A stretch of DNA of 64,000 bases from Clostridiales bacterium (GTDB taxonomy: Bacteria > Bacillota > Clostridia > Saccharofermentanales > Saccharofermentanaceae): NCBI GenBank assembly GCA_017561715.1, contig JAFZBN010000018.1, positions 186,001 to 250,000 of the forward strand, in the 5' to 3' direction. Below, piece by piece: positions 8,865 to 16,947 of the stretch. The notes beneath the pieces were generated by a model. That model did not search any database, had not been told where the DNA came from, and was given only the letters and a program-made list of their open reading frames with translations. Within the stretch, counting starts at the first letter, position 1. Each line of letters begins with the position of its first letter. The translations under genes were made by a program, and so were the position numbers.

Positions 8865-11216
8865 TTACTCTGCGATCAGCATCTGGTAAGGTTCGATCTT
8901 GCGTACTCTTCTTGCCTGAAGTACGGCAATGGCGAAGGACAGAAGGATCATGGCCACTCCGATAATGATGACGCCCGGGATCGGAATCGTGAAGGTGCAC
9001 TTCATGAGACCGAAGTTGATCATGATGAACTGCAAGTAAGGATTCGCGATGAAGTAGGACACTACAGCGAACAGGATGACCGACAGGATGATGGTCGGCA
9101 TGAAGCTGCCTGCTGTCTGAAGTATCAGGCTTCTACTGGTGTAGCCGATCGCCTTGTAGATGCCGTAGTCTTTTCTCTTGCTGAATACCAGAGAACGGAT
9201 CAGCAGGAAGAGGACCAGAAGGATGACCAGTGCGGAGATCAGACACATCATCACGAGCATCAGGGTCGCGATCCCTTTGAAAGTGATCATACCGGCTTCG
9301 ATGGATTTCAGCATATTAATGCGAGTCACCATTTTCTCACCAAACTTCGCTTCACAGGCATCCAGGATCGTATCGATCTGCTCATCGGTTTCCGTATCAA
9401 AGAAGAAAGATGTAGGCATTGATTCCAGGTCGAGGATATGCGATGCAGCTTCTTCCGACATAATGGCTTCATGGCCGTCGTTATTCAGGCTCTGAATGAA
9501 TCCGCTGATCAGGTAGGTATACTCCCTGCCTCCCAGATTGAGTGTGATCTCATCGCCGATCTTATAACCATTCTGTTTTGCGAATTTACCGCTGACATTG
9601 ACCTCGTTTTCGTGGGAAGCAAGTCTTCCCTTGTAGCAGACATCCGTATTGTTCTTCCGGGTCGGATCCTCATAGACCATCAGGTACAAAGAATCTTCCT
9701 GTCCGACATAGATCGAATCTTCATGGTATCTGCGGATATTGCTGACACCTTCCTGAGAAGAAAGGAACTCATATCCTTCTTCCCAGGTATCTTTATCGAA
9801 AACGACAGCACCGTCTGAAGTTTCCGACATCATCAGGGTGATCTTCGGGTTTCTGTTAAAATTCTCGAACATCAGAAGCGCAATGACACAAATGAATACC
9901 ATGAATCCGGTTACAACGAATGTAATGATATTCTGTCGTTTATTGTGCAGCATCGTCTTAAGGGAAAGGCTGGCATCAAGACCGAAAACGGACTTGTCGA
10001 GCTTAATGGGGTTGGTTTTGAAGTTATGGCTCTCAACTCCTTCGCGAAGAGCAACGATAGGCTCGATCTTCTTGATTCTACGAAGCGAAAGAAGCGTAAC
10101 CAGTACCGTAAGAAGTACAACGGTAGCAAATGCCGTAATCGTAGCGATCATACTGAAAGACACACTGTACGGTACACCCATCTGCGCAATGACTACGGAA
10201 GAGACCGTCGGAGCCAGCAGGTACGAAACGGCAATACCGAAAACGGAAGCGATCAGAGCCAGCGCCAGGAACATCATCAGGACTGATCCCTTGATGTTTC
10301 GGCTTGTGTAGCCGATGGCCTTGAGTGCGCCGATGGTCTTCATATTCTCCTTGACATAGTTGCCGATGCTGTTGACGATCATGAGAATGATGACCACGAC
10401 TACAAGTATGGTTACGGCTAGAAAAGAACCCGCGATGATCAGCGACATAAATGTACGGGAACTGATGTACATGGAGATCGGCTGCAGCGAAACATTCGCC
10501 AGATTATCATCTGTCTTCAGCTGATTGAGAACACGGATACGGAACTCTCCCATCTTCACATCGTCCTTGAGTTTAAACACGACGAAAGAGGATTCACCGG
10601 CTTCGTCGATCCTGGAAAGCATTTTCTCATATACTTCATCAGAGACACAGATCTCATAAAGTCCGCTGTTATTACATCCGCCATATACGGTGTTGAGAAA
10701 GCCTTTGACTTTCAGGTCGTAGTTTTCACCGGAGATGGAGAAGTGATATTCATCTCCTACGTGGTAACCGCCAGAGGTCTTAAACTGATACGGAAGGTAG
10801 ATATAATCTCCGCTGATGGAAGAATCTTCTTCAGCGATCTCTGTTCTCGCCATTGTCTTGGCCATCATGGATTCCATCCGGCAGACCTTCACGGTATTCT
10901 CCATCTCGGAAGATCCGAACGGCAGGTTTATAAGAGGATAATACAGTGCTTTTTCCAGCTCATATTCTTCTGTTCCCTCGAGAAGATCTGAAAGATAAGC
11001 ATCATCGATTTTGAGTGTTTTACTGGAGACGTACATCATTCCGTCTCCGCCATCCAGACGATCCGCTTCTTTGGCCGCTGTCGGATAGGTATCGGTAAAG
11101 AGGATCATAGCCAGGGAAAGAAGCATCGAAGCCAGAAGCATCAGGCAGAAGATACCGATCGAGCTTCCTTTATTCTTACGGAAGTGGGATCCTGCGAGGA
11201 GTCTTTCTTTTGTCAT
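8865..11216 (-). CDS. ABC transporter permease with two FtsX domains
   Basis: A 783-residue membrane subunit of an export-type ABC transporter of the MacB/FtsX superfamily. One membrane helix lies near residues 20-40, then an extracytoplasmic MacB-like region (about 45-255) and an FtsX domain with three helices (about 260-380). A second helix (about 430-450), a second extracytoplasmic region and a second three-helix FtsX domain (about 645-780) follow. The repeated phrase AIGYTSR, just before a helix in both FtsX halves, marks the duplication. The ATG at 11216 has GGGGTGG six bases upstream and is better than the GTG at 11225. It follows the ATPase gene by 2 bp. With a nearby two-component system it resembles antimicrobial-peptide-responsive modules, but the substrate cannot be read from the sequence. 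Confidence 0.9.
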   Translation of the reverse strand: MTKERLLAGSHFRKNKGSSIGIFCLMLLASMLLSLAMILFTDTYPTAAKEADRLDGGDGMMYVSSKTLKIDDAYLSDLLEGTEEYELEKALYYPLINLPFGSSEMENTVKVCRMESMMAKTMARTEIAEEDSSISGDYIYLPYQFKTSGGYHVGDEYHFSISGENYDLKVKGFLNTVYGGCNNSGLYEICVSDEVYEKMLSRIDEAGESSFVVFKLKDDVKMGEFRIRVLNQLKTDDNLANVSLQPISMYISSRTFMSLIIAGSFLAVTILVVVVIILMIVNSIGNYVKENMKTIGALKAIGYTSRNIKGSVLMMFLALALIASVFGIAVSYLLAPTVSSVVIAQMGVPYSVSFSMIATITAFATVVLLTVLVTLLSLRRIKKIEPIVALREGVESHNFKTNPIKLDKSVFGLDASLSLKTMLHNKRQNIITFVVTGFMVFICVIALLMFENFNRNPKITLMMSETSDGAVVFDKDTWEEGYEFLSSQEGVSNIRRYHEDSIYVGQEDSLYLMVYEDPTRKNNTDVCYKGRLASHENEVNVSGKFAKQNGYKIGDEITLNLGGREYTYLISGFIQSLNNDGHEAIMSEEAASHILDLESMPTSFFFDTETDEQIDTILDACEAKFGEKMVTRINMLKSIEAGMITFKGIATLMLVMMCLISALVILLVLFLLIRSLVFSKRKDYGIYKAIGYTSRSLILQTAGSFMPTIILSVILFAVVSYFIANPYLQFIMINFGLMKCTFTIPIPGVIIIGVAMILLSFAIAVLQARRVRKIEPYQMLIAE

Positions 11217-11218
11217 GG

Positions 11219-11974
11219 TTACCACCCCATTCCGCCTAAGAAATCACGAAGTTTCAGATGACGCTCCTTATCGCCGGAGACGTACTTTCCGAGCTGGCAT
11301 TCGCCTGCGATCTCGCCGTCCTTCACATAGAGGATACGGTTACCGCGGCGCGCGGAAGTGATATCGTGAGTGACCATTACGATGGACTGGCCGTTCTCGT
11401 TTGCCTTGGTAAGAACGTCGAGGACATCCTTACCGGTCGTCGAGTTCAGGGCACCTGTCGGCTCATCCGCGAAGACGAGTTTCGGATCGTTGATGAGGGC
11501 TCTTGCGATGCCGACTCTCTGTGCCTCACCGCCACTGATCTGTGTCGGGAACTTATTCCAAAGTGTCTCGTCGATATCGACGGACTTAAGGACTTCTTTT
11601 GCTTTCGCGGAAGCCTTCTTCTTATTCTTTTCAATAAGCAGCGCTGCTGCCAGGACATTATCCAGTACGCTCATGGAATCTACGAGATATGTCTGCTGGA
11701 AAACAAAGCCGCAGTTCTTTCTTCTGAAGACCGCGAGGTCATCCGGTGTTCCCTTAGTGATGTTCTTTCCTGCGAAAGTGACCTCGCCGAGGGACGGCTT
11801 GTCCATGCCGGACAGAGCATAAAGAAGAGTGGATTTACCGGCACCGGAAGCACCCATGATTACGGTAAAATCACCTTCATAGATCGAAAGATCGATATTT
11901 CGGAGCACGTGCTGCTGCACACCGCCGTTAGAAAAAGTCTTGCAAAGTTTTTGTGTTTTAATAATTTCGTTCAT
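11219..11974 (-). CDS. ABC transporter ATP-binding protein (MacB/LolD type)
   Basis: A 251-residue ATPase that pairs with the FtsX-type permease encoded next. Walker A is GASGAGKS at 41-48, the Q-loop is FVFQQTY, the signature is ISGGEAQRVGIARAL near 147, and Walker B is LVFADEP followed by TGALNS, a feature of the MacB/LolD/FtsE branch. The H-loop is MVTHD. The start has GGAGGCGG upstream. It is the first gene of the exporter operon and is preceded by four phased TTAA-centred repeats that look like binding sites for an OmpR-type regulator such as the one encoded at 15046-15741. Confidence 0.93.
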   Translation of the reverse strand: MNEIIKTQKLCKTFSNGGVQQHVLRNIDLSIYEGDFTVIMGASGAGKSTLLYALSGMDKPSLGEVTFAGKNITKGTPDDLAVFRRKNCGFVFQQTYLVDSMSVLDNVLAAALLIEKNKKKASAKAKEVLKSVDIDETLWNKFPTQISGGEAQRVGIARALINDPKLVFADEPTGALNSTTGKDVLDVLTKANENGQSIVMVTHDITSARRGNRILYVKDGEIAGECQLGKYVSGDKERHLKLRDFLGGMGW

Positions 11975-12014
11975 AGCTTTCCGCCTCCTTATGGCACTAT
12001 CTTACCTTTTCAAG

Positions 12015-12053
12015 TCTTAAGTGCCTTTAAGGAACTCTTAAATCTTTCTTAAT
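12015..12053 (-). promoter_or_regulatory. Four phased direct repeats before the ABC operon (candidate response-regulator operator)
   Basis: Read on the plus strand, TCTTAAG (12015), CTTTAAG (12025), TCTTAAA (12036) and TCTTAAT (12047) repeat every 10, 11 and 11 bases. One-turn phasing of direct heptamers is typical for PhoB/OmpR-family binding. They lie about 40-80 bases before the ATPase start, close to a -10-like TAAGAT. A response regulator of that family is encoded 3 kb away. Confidence 0.6.
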
Positions 12054-12093
12054 TCCAAAAAACAGAATAACAGAAAGCCGTGAAATCGAAAAC

Positions 12094-13716
12094 TCAGCCG
12101 GCCACTTGGATGGTATCAAACACATCATATACTGAGATGCCATTGACCGAATTATCGTTTGCATCATACGAGAATCTATAGGTTTTGTTCTCACTTTCAT
12201 CAAGATTCACATCTGAAAGGATAAGTTCTTTTGTCGTCGAGTCATAACCGATCACACAGACCGCGGTCCCCTTCTCAAGTGTACACTTATTCCAAGTTCC
12301 GCCATCGTTTTGAATCTTGGATTCCACATTTGTTTTCAGATAATACGGACCGTAAGCCCAGTGGAACAGCATATCCTGCGGATCCGCTTTGATCGGCTCG
12401 CCGGTAAATGAATAATAGACGCGCGAATCTGTTATACCCCACGAATTGCTCGCGTAGTGCTGATCTACTGTTTCAAGCTTCATGATTTCCGGATGATACT
12501 CAAAAACCCAATCCGCAAAACAGCCTTCTGTCACATAATCTACCGTCCAATCGTCGTTGATACGATAGATGACTTCGCACCTGTCATCGGAACCGCACAG
12601 GACTCCGAAGTCCATGTAAAATCCGGTGGAAGTATGTGCAAGATAAATGCCGTAATCGGAGTTCGATTGAACATTTGTCTTCACTCCCCCGATGTCGACA
12701 TAACTACCTTCGGAGTTCGATCCCATACTGATCGTCTCGACCTTTCCGTCGCCGTTAAGATCCCAGGATATCGTTTCAGATTCATCTTCAGAGATAATAT
12801 AGGAATCCGGAACATTGAAAAAATAGTCCATATTAAAACACTCCGGGCAGTTCACGGCAGAAACAGAATACCCCTCAAAATATATCCCGTCGTACGTGAT
12901 TTTAAAATCTATTGACCCGTTATTGATCATCTCAAAAGTGTCATTTAGATGTTGCACGTCATATTCTGATACGTAATCTTCAGAATAGATGACAGATTCC
13001 AAATACTCGTAGAGTGCGTCTTTGTCCTTAATGACATCGTCGAAAGATATGATCTTGCCGGTTTTACTGTCAATGTTATAGTACTTCCCCGAATAATCGT
13101 AATCGTGAGTATCATCATCCATCCAACTTGCAAGCATAAAAGAAACGATCTGATCGTCTGCACGGTTTATGTATATCGCGTCGTCATATCTCGCGAACAC
13201 CGATTCTCCGGCTGAAGGAAATGATTCCTTCAGTTCTGCAACCTTTTTCGCATAAAGCTCCTCGAAAAGTTCGCCTTCACTTGCGACGATCCCATCCAGA
13301 GTCTTTTGAAGTTCTTCAAAACCTTTATCATTCACAATGAATTTCAGATACTCACAGGAGATACGAACACTATCATTATCTGCTCCCGGATCTTTTGCTG
13401 AATATCTGTGGGAGACAATATCTAAAGATATATCCAGATTCTTATGCGAAGTATCGATCGACATAGATTCCAGCGGAGTCGGCTTCCAGTTCGGATCGCC
13501 TTTTCTTGTCGTTTCAGTCGGAGCTGTAGTTTGCGATGTTGTTGGTTCTGTTATTTCGGATGAAGACGATTCAGTCTCTTCCGTCTCGGAAGAAGTGACC
13601 ATTTCTGATGACTCGGAAGCTGATTCTGTTGTCTCTTTTTCCGAATCGGCCTGTTTACAGGCAACTGCGGACATAAGGAAAGCACAGGCAATAATAAGGG
13701 CGACACACTTTTTCAT
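12094..13716 (-). CDS. Lipoprotein with DUF3298/RsiV-like domain
   Basis: A 540-residue predicted lipoprotein. The N-terminal signal (MKKCVALIIACAFLMSAVAC) ends in a lipobox with the acylated Cys at 20. A Ser/Thr/Glu-rich linker covers about 21-70. The central part (about 80-300) has the YYNIDSKTGKIISFDDVI phrase typical of DUF3298-like domains, which occur in RsiV-type and other extracytoplasmic sensors. The C-terminal part is beta-rich and unassigned. The ATG at 13716 has GGAGG seven bases upstream; a longer frame to 13767 lacks a site. It sits between the sensor kinase and the ABC exporter in the same direction, so it may be a target or accessory sensor of this module (inference). Confidence 0.8.
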   Translation of the reverse strand: MKKCVALIIACAFLMSAVACKQADSEKETTESASESSEMVTSSETEETESSSSEITEPTTSQTTAPTETTRKGDPNWKPTPLESMSIDTSHKNLDISLDIVSHRYSAKDPGADNDSVRISCEYLKFIVNDKGFEELQKTLDGIVASEGELFEELYAKKVAELKESFPSAGESVFARYDDAIYINRADDQIVSFMLASWMDDDTHDYDYSGKYYNIDSKTGKIISFDDVIKDKDALYEYLESVIYSEDYVSEYDVQHLNDTFEMINNGSIDFKITYDGIYFEGYSVSAVNCPECFNMDYFFNVPDSYIISEDESETISWDLNGDGKVETISMGSNSEGSYVDIGGVKTNVQSNSDYGIYLAHTSTGFYMDFGVLCGSDDRCEVIYRINDDWTVDYVTEGCFADWVFEYHPEIMKLETVDQHYASNSWGITDSRVYYSFTGEPIKADPQDMLFHWAYGPYYLKTNVESKIQNDGGTWNKCTLEKGTAVCVIGYDSTTKELILSDVNLDESENKTYRFSYDANDNSVNGISVYDVFDTIQVAG

Positions 13717-13792
13717 AGAATACCTCCAACAAGATCCCATATCGGATCTGATAATTAGACTATTCAAATACCCGAATTTATTTGTTGCTCGC

Positions 13793-15049
13793 TTATTTTG
13801 TCCGAATTAAGAATAATACCTGAAGTCCCGGGTCTTCGTTCGTTATAAGGATATCACCATCCATCTCTTTTAGGAAGTAAGATGTCAGGTATAATCCGAT
13901 TCCGGCGCCGTCTTTTCCTTCACTGTTGGCACCGCGCTTATACTTCTCTTTCAGTACGGCGACTTCCTCATCGGTGACGCCCGGACCGAAGTCACGAACG
14001 GCAACCTTGAGGTATTCACCTTCGATCTTGGCCTCGACCTTGATTTCCGTATCCGCGTACTTATAGGAATTGATAAAGACATTGTCGAAAGCCTGCTGCA
14101 GACGAAGCTTATCAGTAAAGACCGTACACTCGGGAATCGTAAAATCTCCCGCGCGGCTTTGGAAGTCCGCATGCAGGATCGCTTCACGAACCGTGGTTGA
14201 GTCGTTTTCTCTGGGGCTGACCTTGATCTCCGACGCGTCTTTCACACTCTCGACAAAGAGATTATCGACCAGGACGGTAAGTTCATCTGCCTTGAAGTTG
14301 ATGAGGTTAAAACGCTCTTTTACCTTCTCATCTTTAGCGAGTTCATAGCCGAATTCGGACGCGGACTTGATGGAGGCGACCGGTGTCTTGATGTCGTGGG
14401 AAAGCTGCGCGACCATGTCTTTTTTCGCGTCATAGGCAGCCTTTTCCGCGGCACGGGATTTTTTCAGTTCCGTGCGCATCAGGTCGAATGCTTCGGTGAA
14501 ACTTCCGAAGGTGTTTCCCTTATCCATCTCAAGCGGGATATCGAGATCTCCGCCGGCGACACGGTTGGCAAAATCAGAAAGCTCGTCAAACGGCTTCACG
14601 ATGGTCTTTCGAAGATACAGCATGTACGAGATAACGAGAACCGCCTGAATGATTGAACTGCAAAGAACGGTCACGGCGATCGCCTGCTGCCACTTTCCGA
14701 TCCTCTCTCGCGTCGCATTATGGAAAAGCACTTTTCCCGCGGCAGAACCGTCCACGGTGAGGTCCAGGATCGTGTCGTTATTTCTTACCGCTTCGTTCAC
14801 GGAAGTGGAGATGCCATCTTCAGTGGCGAAAAGGAGTTTGCCGTCATTATCGATCACGGAATAGGACAAGTCGGCGGGGTACTTTTCCGGTTCGCCGAAA
14901 TTCTCCTCGATCGTCTTCAAAACGTCATTTACGGCAACGGTATCCTGATCGATCTCGCGGGATCTCTGAAGAAAGAAAAGGCTGACGGAGCCTTCGATGA
15001 GGAACGTAAGAACGATCAGGAGAATAAAGATCTTCTTCCCTTTTCTCAT
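13793..15049 (-). CDS. Sensor histidine kinase, two membrane helices
   Basis: A 418-residue HAMP-type membrane kinase. Helix one is at about 7-27 and helix two at about 122-146, with an extracytoplasmic sensor of about 95 residues between them. HAMP spans 147-200. The H-box is QLSHDIKTPVAS with the phospho-acceptor His218. The N-box (DNVFINSYKYAD), G1 (DFGPGV) and G2 (GAGIGLYL) are intact, so it should be active. The start at 15049 overlaps the regulator stop by 4 bp (ATGA); an upstream in-frame extension lies inside the regulator gene. Having a sizeable sensor domain, it differs from intramembrane-sensing BceS kinases. The ligand is unknown. Confidence 0.92.
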   Translation of the reverse strand: MRKGKKIFILLIVLTFLIEGSVSLFFLQRSREIDQDTVAVNDVLKTIEENFGEPEKYPADLSYSVIDNDGKLLFATEDGISTSVNEAVRNNDTILDLTVDGSAAGKVLFHNATRERIGKWQQAIAVTVLCSSIIQAVLVISYMLYLRKTIVKPFDELSDFANRVAGGDLDIPLEMDKGNTFGSFTEAFDLMRTELKKSRAAEKAAYDAKKDMVAQLSHDIKTPVASIKSASEFGYELAKDEKVKERFNLINFKADELTVLVDNLFVESVKDASEIKVSPRENDSTTVREAILHADFQSRAGDFTIPECTVFTDKLRLQQAFDNVFINSYKYADTEIKVEAKIEGEYLKVAVRDFGPGVTDEEVAVLKEKYKRGANSEGKDGAGIGLYLTSYFLKEMDGDILITNEDPGLQVLFLIRTK

Positions 15050-15741
15050 TTGCCGGCACCTGTAACGTACTTGTAGCCTTCCTTCCAGACGGTCACGATG
15101 CGGGAAGGATTTTTCGGATCGGATTCGATCGCTTCTCTGAGCTTTCGGATATGCACGTTGAGCGTGCCGTCGGAAGTGAACTTGTCTTTCCATACATTAT
15201 CGAAAAGCTCCGTCTTCGTGATCAGGCGGTCCGGATTTTCGATGAGATAGCAAAGGAGTGAGAACTCCATGGAAGTCAGTTTCTTCTGTTCGCCGGAAAG
15301 CTCCACGGTCTTATTCTTCTTATCCACGGAAAGCTCGCCGTCAGTAAAGATATCCGCCTGCGGCTTTTCTTCCATGGCACCGAAACGGCGGAGCATGACC
15401 TTGACCTTCGCAAGGAGAACGCCGAGCGAATACGGCTTTTCGATATAGTCGTCACCGCCGATATTTAAGGCGATGATCTTGTCGTCATCGGTATTTCTCG
15501 CGGAAATGAAAAGGATCGGGATGTTCAGGCTCTCACGGATATGCTTGCAGAGCTCAAAGCCGGAGCCGTCACCGAGATTGATGTCCAGAAGGACAAGTCC
15601 CGTTTCGTTTTCCGTAAAAAAGGAAAGCGCCTCGGCCATGCTGTAGCAGGCGCAGGTCTTCACATCGAACATGTTGAAGTACTCGCAGGTGTTATCCGCG
15701 ATCGCTTTTTCATCGTCAACTATCAGACAGTCGTATCTCAT
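15046..15741 (-). CDS. OmpR/PhoB-family response regulator
   Basis: A 231-residue two-domain regulator. The receiver has acidic residues D9 and D10, phospho-acceptor D53 (LLDINL) and the conserved Ser/Lys switch region (FISARN, then YIEKPY). The C-terminal winged-helix domain (about 135-228) has the LTSMEFSLLCYLIENP and VHIRKLREAIE signatures of the PhoB type. It overlaps the kinase gene by 4 bp and starts 9 bp after the upstream membrane-protein gene. The phased repeats at 12015-12053 before the ABC operon are its most likely target in this window (inference). Confidence 0.95.
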   Translation of the reverse strand: MRYDCLIVDDEKAIADNTCEYFNMFDVKTCACYSMAEALSFFTENETGLVLLDINLGDGSGFELCKHIRESLNIPILFISARNTDDDKIIALNIGGDDYIEKPYSLGVLLAKVKVMLRRFGAMEEKPQADIFTDGELSVDKKNKTVELSGEQKKLTSMEFSLLCYLIENPDRLITKTELFDNVWKDKFTSDGTLNVHIRKLREAIESDPKNPSRIVTVWKEGYKYVTGAGK

Positions 15742-15750
15742 GAAATACGG

Positions 15751-16887
15751 TTATTCTCCTTCTTCTCCGCCCCATTCGACAAGCACGAGACCTTTTCGCT
15801 CTTCGACCGAAGGATTCATGGAAGACAGATCCTGTTCGTCTATATAAGTATACTCATCGGACGGATAGAAGTACATATTGACACGAATGATCGTGTCCGG
15901 TGCCGGCTGAACATCAAGCCCGACAGAATTCTCATAGGCATCCTTCTGGAAGCAGATCACGTTATACGGATTCTTCTCCATCTGCGGGAGCCAGTACATG
16001 ATGAAGGTATTGGCTTCCTTCTCGGTAAGTCCGAGTTCAGCTAGTGCCCCTTCCAGGAATGCCGCGGTATCTTCACCTTTCACACAGAAACCCTGCTTTG
16101 TATCCGGGGTAAAACCGAGATCTGCTTCGAAAAAGAGATATTCGTAGGATCTTCCGTTTCGATCAGTCAATGTACCATCCGCAGAAGTTTTTACCGTCCA
16201 TCCGCCGTTTTCCTCATAGGACGGATATGTGCATGTGAGATCCCCTTCAAAATCCAGTTTTACGGAGACTTCGCGCTCGTTTTCATCATAAAGATATATA
16301 ATGGGGGCATCGATATGCATGACTCCGACTCCATCCTTTTGTCTCAGAAACTCTTCATCGTTCATTTTATTGTTGATCTTAATTCCCGCGATCACGCAGA
16401 AAACAAGAGCAAGCGCCAGGACCACCGAACCTGCGATGGTGCCGATACGATTCTTCTTTCGAATGAACTTGATTAGGAAAAATACGATGACACCGATCGC
16501 GAACGTCGTCATGCCGATCCCGTTCACGACGCTGTTGCAGAATTGCTGCACCCGGCTTGAAAGACTATACGTTTCGATCTTCTTGAATCCGTTATGGTAG
16601 TCATAGGTTATGGTGTCTCCGTCCTTGATCACCTCAGGAGTCGGTTTCGTCGTTGGGGTGGAAGTTTCGTCAGCGGGCTCATAATTTATTATGGCATTAA
16701 CGATGCCGTCCATATCGTCGACACATTCCACGCGGGTAAGCACCTTAGAGCCATTCGTGTGGACATGGAAATAAACTCCAAATGCCATGCTGAAAGCAAC
16801 TGCAAGCACCAATACGATCACAAAATAAAGGATCGTCGATTTTGAAACACGAGATTTTTTCTTGGTTTTCGAATTATTGTCTTCCAT
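15751..16887 (-). CDS. Membrane protein of unknown function with C-terminal EWGG-ending domain
   Basis: A 378-residue protein. One membrane helix lies at about 20-42. Two more are near 115-140 and 148-168, the last followed by a soluble C-terminal domain of about 200 residues. That domain contains LGLTEKEANTFIMYWLPQM, an NPYNVICFQ phrase and an ending VLVEWGG. I recall this pattern from uncharacterised clostridial proteins, but I cannot name a curated family. It is the first gene of the run leading into the response regulator and kinase (9-bp gap), so it may act in signal input or be an autoregulated target. A weak GGGACAG lies before the start. Confidence 0.75.
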   Translation of the reverse strand: MEDNNSKTKKKSRVSKSTILYFVIVLVLAVAFSMAFGVYFHVHTNGSKVLTRVECVDDMDGIVNAIINYEPADETSTPTTKPTPEVIKDGDTITYDYHNGFKKIETYSLSSRVQQFCNSVVNGIGMTTFAIGVIVFFLIKFIRKKNRIGTIAGSVVLALALVFCVIAGIKINNKMNDEEFLRQKDGVGVMHIDAPIIYLYDENEREVSVKLDFEGDLTCTYPSYEENGGWTVKTSADGTLTDRNGRSYEYLFFEADLGFTPDTKQGFCVKGEDTAAFLEGALAELGLTEKEANTFIMYWLPQMEKNPYNVICFQKDAYENSVGLDVQPAPDTIIRVNMYFYPSDEYTYIDEQDLSSMNPSVEERKGLVLVEWGGEEGE

Positions 16888-16898
16888 TTTTCTGTCCC

Positions 16899-16914
16899 GG
16901 AACGCTACCGTTCC
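16899..16914. repeat. Inverted repeat GGAACG-ctac-CGTTCC
   Basis: A perfect 6-bp inverted repeat with a 4-base spacer lies between the EAL-protein stop (16948) and the membrane-protein start (16887). It is too short and lacks a T run for a terminator. It sits where a promoter or operator of the membrane-protein/TCS operon would be expected. Confidence 0.4.
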
Positions 16915-16947
16915 TTAGTTTCTTCTAAAGGCCGATAATTCTTCTGC

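Noticed and set aside
13725..13745. Terminator between kinase and lipoprotein genes
   Set aside because: AGATCC and GGATCT make only a 6-bp stem without a T run, so read-through from the kinase to the lipoprotein gene is more likely.
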